A DNA stretch of 35,839 bases from Candidatus Nanopelagicales bacterium (lineage in GTDB: Bacteria; Actinomycetota; Actinomycetes; S36-B12; CAIYMF01). Positions within the stretch are counted from its first letter, which is position 1. Each line of letters starts with the position of its first letter. A program made the position numbers and the translations under genes. Where the stretch lies: positions 1 to 35,839 of the forward strand of contig JANXWJ010000085.1 of NCBI GenBank assembly GCA_025351185.1, in the 5' to 3' direction. Below, in pieces: positions 1 through 7,405 of this stretch. The notes under the pieces were generated by a model. It did no database searches and was not told the origin of the DNA. It saw only the letters and a program-made list of their open reading frames with translations.

Positions 1-61
1 GGAGCGGGTGGTGAGAGCGGCACGGATGAGGGCGACGCGGTGACAGACACGCTGCGTGACA

Positions 62-103
62 GTCCAGATCCCCCTGGACAGGTCTCGAGCCCCGTAAGGC
101 TCG
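62..103. other. two tandem short hairpins, unknown role
   Basis: Two perfect 6-bp stems lie 6 nt apart. GTCCAG (62-67) pairs with CTGGAC (74-79) across loop ATCCCC, and CGAGCC (86-91) pairs with GGCTCG (98-103) across loop CCGTAA. No gene could be supported in positions 1-245. One plus-frame ends with a stop at 41-43 and another at 109-111, so the edge may hold the tail of an upstream gene. The hairpins could be a terminator for such a gene or part of a small RNA. Confidence 0.3.
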
Positions 104-192
104 CACACTGAGCGCGAGGTGAACACTGCGCAACGTCCCCATCACCCGATCGGGCGACTGTATGTCGGGCCGCTGAAGAAATGCTTAACCCA

Positions 193-216
193 ACCGTGAC
201 CGAGAACAGTCACGGT
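193..216 (-). terminator. hairpin downstream of the DUF5998-like gene
   Basis: A perfect 8-bp stem, ACCGTGAC (193-200) with GTCACGGT (209-216), has loop CGAGAACA. Read on the minus strand it lies 30 nt past the stop of the gene ending at 246 and is followed by TTGGGTTAAG, a modest T-rich tail. It fits an intrinsic terminator for the leftward genes. Confidence 0.55.
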
Positions 217-245
217 GGGGGTGGTGGAACGCTCGGCCGGGTGCG

Positions 246-833
246 TCAGCGGGTGCGGCCGGCGGTCGCCTGCGACAAGGCACCAGCGAAGACCAGGGTC
301 TGCGCCACGACCTCGGCGCCGTCGGCAGCCTCGGACACCCTCAGTGCGAGATCGTCGTTGGACGCCGTGCCGGTGTAGCCGTGGTCGGCCTCACAGGCCG
401 GATCACCGCAGGAGGCCGGCTCGAGGTCGATGCGGCTGACCGCACCCCACCCGATGGTGAGGACGACCTCGCGCACGGGCGCACCGCGGCGGTGCGTGGC
501 GGCGTCGGAGGCGACGCGCGTGACGACGACAGAGTCGATGCGCTCGAGGCGGACGGCCTCGGTGGAGGCCGTGGCGTAGGCGGTCGCGCTCGTGTCGTCC
601 GGCGGGTGCTCGTCGGTGTGACCGACGATGAGGCGGGTCGGGGTCAGCGCGAGCACGGTCACGTGCCGGCGCAGCTCGTCGTGGTCGAACGTGGCCTCGT
701 GGTGCACGACGTAGGACAGCACGGCCTCGTCGGCCAGGGCCGTGTCGAGGGTGTCGCTGACCAGCTCGGGGTAGTAGCCGCTGCGCTCGATGTCGGCGCG
801 CAGACGCGGGGCGAGGGTGGCATCGCTGGTCAT
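246..833 (-). CDS. DUF5998-like conserved actinobacterial protein
   Basis: The 195-residue protein starts MTSDATLAPRL and resembles the actinobacterial DUF5998 family, which often sits near the GNAT/acyl-CoA ligase fusion gene as it does here. No catalytic motif or membrane segment is apparent. Two Cys lie in the stretch SCGDPACEADHG, which could bind a metal; this is inference. ATG at 833 was chosen because GGGAGG lies 9 nt upstream. An in-frame ATG at 842 directly abuts that ribosome site and is less likely. It lies 49 nt after the MFS gene on the same strand and is probably cotranscribed with it. Function is unknown. Confidence 0.75.
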   Translation of the reverse strand: MTSDATLAPRLRADIERSGYYPELVSDTLDTALADEAVLSYVVHHEATFDHDELRRHVTVLALTPTRLIVGHTDEHPPDDTSATAYATASTEAVRLERIDSVVVTRVASDAATHRRGAPVREVVLTIGWGAVSRIDLEPASCGDPACEADHGYTGTASNDDLALRVSEAADGAEVVAQTLVFAGALSQATAGRTR

Positions 834-882
834 GGGCGTCATCCTCCCACGCGAGCGGCCTCCGCCACGGACGAGCACCTCG

Positions 883-2214
883 TCACCCGGCGACCTCGGC
901 CGGGTGGGGCGCCCGCCCGTCCTCCTCCGCGGTGAGCAGATGGCGCAGCGAGCTGAGGATCGCGGCGGCACCGAGGCACCCGACGGCCAGCCCGAGAGCC
1001 CAGGTGATCCCCCAGCCGCTGCCGATGACGAGCCCGGCGACGACCGGGCCGACCGACCCCGACACGCCCCAGACGAGCCCACCGACGGCGTTGTAGCGCC
1101 CGCGCAGGTGCGGTGGCGCGAAGGCGTTGATGAGCGAGGGACCGACCGGCGAGAAGATCATCTCGCCGAGCGCGAAGACGCCGAACCCGGCGGCGATGAG
1201 GGCACCTGACACCAGTGGGGAGAAGCCGGCGGAGACGGCGACGACTCCCCAGAACGCCGCCCAGACGAGCGCCGCGAATGCCATGAGGCGACTCCGGGAA
1301 CGACCCTCGATCCGACGCAGCACCCACACCTGGGCGACGACGATGATCGCGGTGTTGAGGAAGAACACGAGACCGATCGCATTGACGGGCAGGTGCGCGA
1401 CCGACGTCATGAACACCGGCAGCCCAGAGTCGATCGAGCCATAACCGCAGGTGAGCAGCACGAGCGCACCGAGCAGATAGCGGCGCAGGCGCACGTCGCC
1501 GAGCACCTCGCGATAGCCGCCTGGGCCGTCGCCGTCATCGGGCGGGTGCGCCTCCGGCCCGGAGACTCCGCGCAGGCTCACCACCGCGGCGAAGTAGAAC
1601 AGGAACGACACGGCGTTGATGGCATACATCACCGTGAAGGTCGACGGGCGCGTGGAGTCGAGGATCGTCGCGGCCACGAGACCGCCGAGCCCGAGGCCGA
1701 GGTTGAGCAGCATGAACTGCAGGCCGAACACGCGCTGCCGGTGCTCCGGACGCGACAGTCGGGTGAGCAACGCGGCCTGCGGCGGCCAGGTGCCGGCGTT
1801 GCCGACAGCCATCAGGAGCGACACCGCGATCGCCTGCGGCACGGTGGTGACGAACCCGAAGGCGCAGGTCGCCGTCGCGAGCAGCAGGCACGAGACAGCC
1901 AGGACGGGCTGCGGGCCGATGCGGTCCACGAGCATGCCGACGAAGCCGGCGAAGATCAGGCTCAGAGCGGCCTGGAAGGCCAGCACCAGACCGGCCGTCT
2001 GCAGCGAGAAGCCCCGCACCTCGTGGAGATAGACCACGAAGAGCGCGAGGGTCAGCCCGCCACCGAGGCTGGAGAGTCCCAGCCCGAGAAGCATCCGGAC
2101 GAGCGGCGGGTTGAGGACCGCGCGCATCGAGGTGTCGGGCTCGACCGGCTCAGGGGCGCTGACCACACCGCCGGCACCGCCCTCGGTCGTCGTCGACCGT
2201 GCCTCGTCCGTCAC
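883..2214 (-). CDS. MFS transporter
   Basis: This 443-residue polytopic membrane protein has about twelve hydrophobic segments separated by short charged loops. The loop after the second segment, GMLVDRIGPQPVL, matches the conserved MFS cytoplasmic motif (GxLaDrxGrkxxl type). A longer cytoplasmic loop rich in Asp and Gly near the middle separates the two six-helix halves. It is probably an efflux or uptake permease of the plasma membrane; the substrate cannot be read from sequence. GTG at 2214 is the preferred start (TACGTG, a weak -10, lies upstream); an in-frame TTG at 2226 is the alternative. No good Shine-Dalgarno precedes either. It sits 81 nt downstream of the GNAT/ligase gene on the same strand. 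Confidence 0.85.
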   Translation of the reverse strand: MTDEARSTTTEGGAGGVVSAPEPVEPDTSMRAVLNPPLVRMLLGLGLSSLGGGLTLALFVVYLHEVRGFSLQTAGLVLAFQAALSLIFAGFVGMLVDRIGPQPVLAVSCLLLATATCAFGFVTTVPQAIAVSLLMAVGNAGTWPPQAALLTRLSRPEHRQRVFGLQFMLLNLGLGLGGLVAATILDSTRPSTFTVMYAINAVSFLFYFAAVVSLRGVSGPEAHPPDDGDGPGGYREVLGDVRLRRYLLGALVLLTCGYGSIDSGLPVFMTSVAHLPVNAIGLVFFLNTAIIVVAQVWVLRRIEGRSRSRLMAFAALVWAAFWGVVAVSAGFSPLVSGALIAAGFGVFALGEMIFSPVGPSLINAFAPPHLRGRYNAVGGLVWGVSGSVGPVVAGLVIGSGWGITWALGLAVGCLGAAAILSSLRHLLTAEEDGRAPHPAEVAG

Positions 2215-2295
2215 CAGAGCATGCAATCACGTACTGCCGACCCCACCGAAACGAGTTGCGGCGCCGTGCCGGCATCTGGAGTCCGTCGGGCGTGG

Positions 2296-5295
2296 TCAGC
2301 CGCCGAGGCGGCGCACGCCAGTGTCGACCCGCACCTGCGCGCGCCGCAGGACGGCGCGCGCACCGAGCACGGCAAGCCCTCCGGGCGACACGACCACTGG
2401 CTCGAGCCGCAGCTCGGCGAGCTCGGACACCTCGTCGGCGAGCAGCCCGATGCGCAGCAGCAGCAGCTCGAGCGCGGCCTGGTCGACAGGTGGCGTGCCG
2501 CCGACGCCATCCAGGATCGGCGCCGCGCCAGGCGCACGCACCAGGTCGTGCGCGTCGACGTCGGTGAGCGGCGGGATGCGATAGCCACGGTCACCCAGCA
2601 GCTCCGGCACCACGCCGGCGAGCCCGAACGACACGACCGGGCCGAAGAGCGGATCCTCGGTCGAGCCGACGACGCAGGCGACGCCGGGAGGAGCCATCCG
2701 CTGCACGACAAGGTGGCGCACCGCATCGGGGTCGAGCGAGGCGACCATCGAGAGATAGGCCGTCTTGACCGCGCGCTCGTTCTCGATGTTGAGCCGCAAG
2801 GCACCGAGGTCGGTGCGCGAGGCGAACCGCGGGTCGAGAGTCTTGAGCACCACAGGGAATCCGAGGACGGCCGCAGCGCGCATCGCGTCGTCCTCGCTGT
2901 GCACCGCGACGACGGGCCACACCTCGACGCCGTAGGCCGCGAGCAGCCGGCTGAGCGCGTCGTCGGGGTCCTCGGCATAGAGGAGCACCTCGTCAGGCGT
3001 CGTCGCCTCACCGATGTCGTCCTCGCCGTAGGAGGAGTCGGCAGACTCGAGCTCCGTCGCCGCGAGGTCGGTAGCCGCAGCAGCGACAACGGCCTCGGCC
3101 GCCGCGACCGACGCGGCCGCGCGGGCCTCGTCAGCCTGCTCCTGCGTCACGGTCTCGAGGACCTCGGTGTCGACGAGGTCGTGCGCCCGGTCACGGACGA
3201 CCTGCGTCGGACCACCGGCGAGCACGTCGTCGATGACCGTGCGCGCGAAGACCGGGTCGATGTCGTCGAGGTCCTGCAGCTCGCCGAGCGGATGAGTGCG
3301 CCATTCGGCATAGCGGGTGACGCGCTGCAGAGCACGAACCGCCTCCTCGACGGTGCCGTAGAACGGCACCGAGCCGTGCTCGGGCAGCTCGGGGTCCGAG
3401 CTGGCGTGCCTGATCATGCCGCTCTCGTCCTCGGCGGCCACCAGCACGGCGACCACCGGCTTCGTCCCGCGTACGACGGTCTCCGCGACCACGCGTTCCC
3501 ACGGCCGACCGTCCATCCCCAGCATCGGCACATGGGTCACGACGACCGAATCGACCGCCGGATCGTCGTGCACCGCGGCAAGTGCTCGGGCGAGCTCCTG
3601 CGGAGCGACGTCATGGCGCAAGGTCACGAGATCGCCGGTCACCTCGAGCCCGGCACCGTCGCACGCGTCGGCGGTGAGGACGGCGAGCGCATCGGAGTTG
3701 CCCACCACAGCGACCCGCTTGCCCAGTGGCAACGGCTGGAAGGCGAGCAGCCCGGCCACGTCGAAGAGCTGGCTCAGCGAGTCGGTCTCGATGATCCCGG
3801 CCTGACGGAACATCGAGTCGACAGCGGCGGGTGGCAGCGACGTGCGCCGAGTGGTGTGACCGAGCGGATAGGCCTGCGTCGACCGCCCGGTGCGCATCGC
3901 GACGACCGGCTTGGTGCGCCCGAGGCGCCGGGCGATCCGAGTGAACTTGCGCGGGTTGCCGAGACTCTCGAGATAGAGCAGCACCACGTCGGTGGCATCG
4001 TCGTCCTGCCAGAACTGCAGCAGGTCGTTGCCGGAGACGTCGGCCCGGTTGCCCGCGGAGACGAAGGTCGAGACGCCCAGCCCGCGACGGACCGCGCGCG
4101 CCAGGATCGTGCCGCCGAGCGACCCGCTCTGGCAGAAGAACCCGATCGGCGCCCGCCCAGGCATCGCGGGGGCGAGCGAGGCGTTGAGCGCGATGTCGGT
4201 GTCGGTGTTGACGATCCCCAGTGCGTTCGGCCCGATGACGCGCATCCCGAGACCGCGGGCACGGCGTACGAGAGCACGCTGTCTGGCCACACCCTCGGGG
4301 CCGCTCTCGGCGAAGCCGCTCGACACGACGAGCAGACCGGCGACACCGACTGCTCCGCAGTCATCGACCACAGCCATGACCTCGTCGGCCGGGACCGCGA
4401 TCACCGCGAGCGTCACCGGGTCCGGGACATCGCGGACCGAGGCATAGGTCGCGACGTCGAGCACCCGGGTGCCCTCGAGCGCGGCCGGGCGGTTGACCGC
4501 GGAGATCCGTCCGGTGAAACCGCCCGAGACCAGGTGGTGCAGGAGGCGGTGCCCGAGGGACGCCGGATCACGGCCGGCACCGATGACGACGACCGACTCC
4601 GGGGCCACGAGAGCCGCGACGCTGCGTGCCTCGGCGCGGTGCTCGCGAGCGATGCGCACCGCCTCGGACGACTCCGACGGCTCGATGTCGAACGACAGCA
4701 TCACGACGCCGTCCTCGAGGTGGTGCGCCGGGTGATAACCCGCCTCCTCGAAGGTCGCCAGCATCCGGCGGTTGGTCGGCAGCACCTCGGCGACGAAACG
4801 GCGCACGCCGCGCTCCCGGGCGGCCGCGGCGAGGTGCTCGAGCAGCACCGAGCCGAGACCCCGGCCCTGGTGCGCATCGCGTACGACGAAGGCGACCTCT
4901 GCATCGCGGTCGTTGATCCGGTCGAAGCGGCCAACGCCGACGAGCTCGCCCCCCACCGTCGCGACCAGGGCGACGCGATCGACATGGTCGACATGGGTGA
5001 AGCGGTGCACGTCGCGCTCGGTCAGCTCGGGATAGGGGGCGAAGAACCGGAAGTAGACCGTCTCGTCGGACAGCGACCGGTGAAACTCCGCGAGACGCTG
5101 GCCGTCGTCGTCAGAGATCGGGCGGATCCGCACGGTGCGGCCGTCACGGACAGCGACGTCGGCCTCCCAGTGGGCGGGCGCGGGAGCCGGTGCGGGACCA
5201 GACCCGAGGACAGGTCCCGGTGCCGGAGGGGAGGTGGGTGCCGGCGCTGACGCCACATCAGGAGCCGGGGCCGTGGGCACCGGGGCGTCGGTCAC
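2296..5295 (-). CDS. GNAT acetyltransferase / ADP-forming acyl-CoA ligase fusion (Pat-like)
   Basis: This 999-residue protein has a Pro/Ala-rich linker (residues 1-40), a GNAT domain (about 45-205, acetyl-CoA loop RDAHQGRGLGSVLLEHL at 139-155), a CoA-binding Rossmann domain from about 228 (VVVIGAGRDPASLG), a succinyl-CoA-ligase-like region and a C-terminal ATP-grasp domain. The architecture matches protein lysine acetyltransferases of the Pat/PatZ class that acetylate acyl-CoA synthetases, in the actinobacterial order with GNAT first. In the expected phosphohistidine loop it reads GHTTRRTS rather than the usual SHTGALAG of working ADP-forming ligases. The ligase half may therefore be a sensor and not a catalyst. 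GTG at 5295 is supported by a leaderless promoter, TACGGT, 6 nt upstream. Confidence 0.9.
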   Translation of the reverse strand: MTDAPVPTAPAPDVASAPAPTSPPAPGPVLGSGPAPAPAPAHWEADVAVRDGRTVRIRPISDDDGQRLAEFHRSLSDETVYFRFFAPYPELTERDVHRFTHVDHVDRVALVATVGGELVGVGRFDRINDRDAEVAFVVRDAHQGRGLGSVLLEHLAAAARERGVRRFVAEVLPTNRRMLATFEEAGYHPAHHLEDGVVMLSFDIEPSESSEAVRIAREHRAEARSVAALVAPESVVVIGAGRDPASLGHRLLHHLVSGGFTGRISAVNRPAALEGTRVLDVATYASVRDVPDPVTLAVIAVPADEVMAVVDDCGAVGVAGLLVVSSGFAESGPEGVARQRALVRRARGLGMRVIGPNALGIVNTDTDIALNASLAPAMPGRAPIGFFCQSGSLGGTILARAVRRGLGVSTFVSAGNRADVSGNDLLQFWQDDDATDVVLLYLESLGNPRKFTRIARRLGRTKPVVAMRTGRSTQAYPLGHTTRRTSLPPAAVDSMFRQAGIIETDSLSQLFDVAGLLAFQPLPLGKRVAVVGNSDALAVLTADACDGAGLEVTGDLVTLRHDVAPQELARALAAVHDDPAVDSVVVTHVPMLGMDGRPWERVVAETVVRGTKPVVAVLVAAEDESGMIRHASSDPELPEHGSVPFYGTVEEAVRALQRVTRYAEWRTHPLGELQDLDDIDPVFARTVIDDVLAGGPTQVVRDRAHDLVDTEVLETVTQEQADEARAAASVAAAEAVVAAAATDLAATELESADSSYGEDDIGEATTPDEVLLYAEDPDDALSRLLAAYGVEVWPVVAVHSEDDAMRAAAVLGFPVVLKTLDPRFASRTDLGALRLNIENERAVKTAYLSMVASLDPDAVRHLVVQRMAPPGVACVVGSTEDPLFGPVVSFGLAGVVPELLGDRGYRIPPLTDVDAHDLVRAPGAAPILDGVGGTPPVDQAALELLLLRIGLLADEVSELAELRLEPVVVSPGGLAVLGARAVLRRAQVRVDTGVRRLGG

Positions 5296-5392
5296 GGCCT
5301 CACCGTAGCGGCCTCGGGTTACGGGAGGTGCCGCAGCCGCAGGCGACCACTCGGGGTCCGACGCCCGGACCAGGCGCCGGTAGCGTGGCGGC
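5296..5392. promoter_or_regulatory. divergent leaderless promoters for GNAT/ligase and psuG
   Basis: On the minus strand TACGGT (forward 5302-5307) lies 6 nt before the GTG at 5295. On the plus strand TAGCGT (5381-5386) lies 6 nt before the ATG at 5393. Both match the actinobacterial TANNNT -10 element at the spacing that puts transcription start at or near the start codon. Neither gene has a well-spaced Shine-Dalgarno. The -35 boxes are not obvious. Confidence 0.5.
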
Positions 5393-6295
5393 ATGCACCT
5401 GCAGATCCACCCCGAGGTCGCCCAGGCGCTCGACGCCGGCCGTCCCGTGGTCGCGCTCGAGTCCACGATCATCAGCCACGGCCTCCCGCGACCCGACAAC
5501 CTGCGCGTGGCTCGGGAGATCGAGCAGTCGGTCCGCGACGGGGGCGCCGTGCCCGCGACCATCGCCGTCGTCGCCGGGGTGCCGTGCATCGGTCTCGACG
5601 ACGAGGCCCTCGCGACGATCGCCAACGACGACGCCGTGGTCAAGGTGAGTGTTCGCGACCTCGGCACGCTGGTGGCCAAGGCCGGTCACGGTGCCACCAC
5701 CGTCGCCGCCACCTCGCACCTGGCCGCTCTGGCGGGCATCGAGGTCTTCGCGACCGGGGGTCTCGGCGGGGTGCACCGGGGGGCACGCGAGACCTGGGAC
5801 GAGTCGGCCGACCTCACGACGCTGTCGATCACGCCGGTCGCCGTGGTCTGCGCCGGGGTGAAGTCGATCCTCGACGTCCACGCCACCCTCGAGCGGCTCG
5901 AGACGCTCAACATCCCGGTCCTCGGCTATCGCACTGACCGGTTCCCCGGCTTCTATCTCGCCGACTCCGGATACGCCCTCGACTGGCGCGTCGAGAGCGC
6001 CGCGGAGGTCGCGGCCGTGATGCACGCCCGGTCAGCGCTCGAGTGCGACGGCGGACTGCTCGTCGTCAACCCGGTCGCCCAGGCCGACGAGCTCGACCGC
6101 GAGCTGCACGACCGGGTGCTCGCCGCCGGCCTTGCCGCGGCGGACCAGGCCGACGTCCACGGCAAGGACGTCACACCCTTCCTTCTCGAGTTTTTCCACA
6201 CGGCCACCGAAGGACGCAGCCTCGAGGTCAACGTCGCGCTCGTGCGCAGCAACGCCACGCTGGCCGCGGCCATCGCGAGCGCCCTCCGCGCATGA
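5393..6295 (+). CDS. psuG: pseudouridine-5'-phosphate glycosidase
   Basis: PsuG (YeiN/IndA family) reversibly splits pseudouridine 5'-phosphate to ribose 5-phosphate and uracil in the cytoplasm. The 300-residue length is typical. Visible landmarks are ALESTIISHGLPRP near the N-terminus (E23), the VKVSVRDL segment with the likely Schiff-base Lys (K84), GGLGGVHRGA (122-131), VCAGVKSILD (K157) and VLGYRTDRFPGFY. The next gene overlaps its stop by 4 nt and encodes the partner kinase, so the pair forms a pseudouridine salvage operon. A TAGCGT -10 lies 6 nt before the ATG, suggesting a leaderless mRNA. Confidence 0.93.
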   Translation: MHLQIHPEVAQALDAGRPVVALESTIISHGLPRPDNLRVAREIEQSVRDGGAVPATIAVVAGVPCIGLDDEALATIANDDAVVKVSVRDLGTLVAKAGHGATTVAATSHLAALAGIEVFATGGLGGVHRGARETWDESADLTTLSITPVAVVCAGVKSILDVHATLERLETLNIPVLGYRTDRFPGFYLADSGYALDWRVESAAEVAAVMHARSALECDGGLLVVNPVAQADELDRELHDRVLAAGLAAADQADVHGKDVTPFLLEFFHTATEGRSLEVNVALVRSNATLAAAIASALRA

Positions 6296-7239
6296 GCGTG
6301 CCTGGGACAGTCGGGGAGGATCCGCGGTTCGTCGTCGTCGGGCAGTGGATGACCGATGTGGTCGCCAGCCTGCCGGGAGTCCTGCGCGAGGGCACCGACA
6401 CCAACGCCCACGTGCAGGTGCTCGGTGGCGGCGCCGCTGCCAACACCGCCGCGTGGCTGGCCCATGACGGCTGCGAGACGACCCTCGCCGCCCGCATCGG
6501 CGACGACCTGCTGGGTCGCGCCGGGCGCACCGAGCTCGAGGAGCTGGGCGTCACGTGCGCGCTCGCCGTCGATCCGCACCGACCCTCGGGGACCTGCATC
6601 GTCCTGGTGGCTCCTGACGGTGAGCGCACGATGATCCCGGACCCGGGCGCCAACGAGGCTCTCGTGCCCGGTGACCTCGCCGACGGCCTGTTCGCTCCTG
6701 GTCGACACCTGCACCTGTCGGGCTACACCCTGCTGGTCGACGGCAGCCGGATGGCCGGGCTCTCGGCGCTCGACCGGGCGCGCCTGCGCGGCATGACCAC
6801 GAGCGTCGACGTCGCCTCCGTCGGCCCGCTGTCCGATGCCGGTGCGGCGCGGTTCCTCTCCTGGGTCACCGGGGTCGACGTGCTCTTCGCCAATGAGGCC
6901 GAGGCGGCGTTCCTCGCCGGGCTCCCGCTGCCTGCGCCCGAGGACGACGCCGCCACCTCCCTGGCGTCGGCGACCCTGGCCGCCCGGACGCTCTGCGCCA
7001 GCGTGGGCACCACGGTCGTCAAGCTCGGGCCGCACGGCGCCTACGTGCAGGACGCGCAGGGGGTGACGGCCTACTCCGAGGCGGTCGAGGTCGACGTGGT
7101 CGACACGACCGGGGCCGGTGACGCGTTCGCCGCGGGCTGGCTGCCCGCCTGGCGGGCCGGCGTCGAGCCCCGGGTGGCGCTCGAGCGGGGCAACCGGTCG
7201 GCCGCGAGGGTCGTCTCGCGCGTGGGCGCGCGCCCCTGA
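6292..7239 (+). CDS. psuK: PfkB-family carbohydrate kinase, probable pseudouridine kinase
   Basis: This 315-residue ribokinase/PfkB-fold sugar kinase has an N-terminal substrate region with GGGAAANTAAWLA and the C-terminal signature DTTGAGDAFAAGW, whose Asp is the catalytic base and whose GAGD forms the anion hole. The ATG at 6292 overlaps the psuG stop by 4 nt (ATGA), which fixes the start and implies translational coupling. From this pairing the likely substrate is pseudouridine, phosphorylated at the 5' position to supply PsuG. Sequence alone does not exclude another nucleoside or sugar. Confidence 0.85.
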   Translation: MSVPGTVGEDPRFVVVGQWMTDVVASLPGVLREGTDTNAHVQVLGGGAAANTAAWLAHDGCETTLAARIGDDLLGRAGRTELEELGVTCALAVDPHRPSGTCIVLVAPDGERTMIPDPGANEALVPGDLADGLFAPGRHLHLSGYTLLVDGSRMAGLSALDRARLRGMTTSVDVASVGPLSDAGAARFLSWVTGVDVLFANEAEAAFLAGLPLPAPEDDAATSLASATLAARTLCASVGTTVVKLGPHGAYVQDAQGVTAYSEAVEVDVVDTTGAGDAFAAGWLPAWRAGVEPRVALERGNRSAARVVSRVGARP

Positions 7240-7265
7240 CCTGCGACGCGACCGGCTGCGCCGTG

Positions 7266-7281
7266 ACCGCCACGTGGCGGT
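7266..7281. terminator. perfect 16-bp palindrome after psuK
   Basis: ACCGCCAC (7266-7273) is followed at once by its complement GTGGCGGT (7274-7281), 26 nt past the psuK stop. As RNA it would fold with a short CACGTG-centred loop. There is no T-tract, so it could be a weak terminator or an operator of the downstream parC-like gene. Confidence 0.35.
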
Positions 7282-7301
7282 GCCGTGCGCCGCCGCCGCT
7301 C

Positions 7302-7335
7302 GATGGCAGAGTGAACCCGATGACAGAGTGAGCCC
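7302..7335 (+). repeat. tandem 17-bp direct repeat upstream of parC
   Basis: Two abutting 17-mers match at 15 of 17 positions: GATGGCAGAGTGAACCC (7302-7318) and GATGACAGAGTGAGCCC (7319-7335). They lie 70-100 nt before the parC-like start and are followed by GTCACTGTGAC. A regulatory role is possible but unproven. Confidence 0.5.
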
Positions 7336-7405
7336 GTCACTGTGACCTCACGACCGATTCCCCGGTGGGGCTGCCCGCCACGATCCAGGAGAACCTGAGA
7401 ACCGC

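Noticed and set aside
62-103. 6C small RNA
   Set aside because: The known 6C RNA has two loops with six or more cytosines. These loops are ATCCCC and CCGTAA and do not fit.
1-111. Tail of an upstream plus-strand gene
   Set aside because: Two frames could end here (stops at 41-43 and 109-111), but neither short tail is recognisable, so no gene is called.
1393-5250. 1285-codon open frame on the plus strand
   Set aside because: It is antisense to the MFS transporter and the GNAT/ligase fusion, both of which have clear domains. Its translation is Arg/His/Glu-rich with no recognisable motif, a typical high-GC mirror frame.
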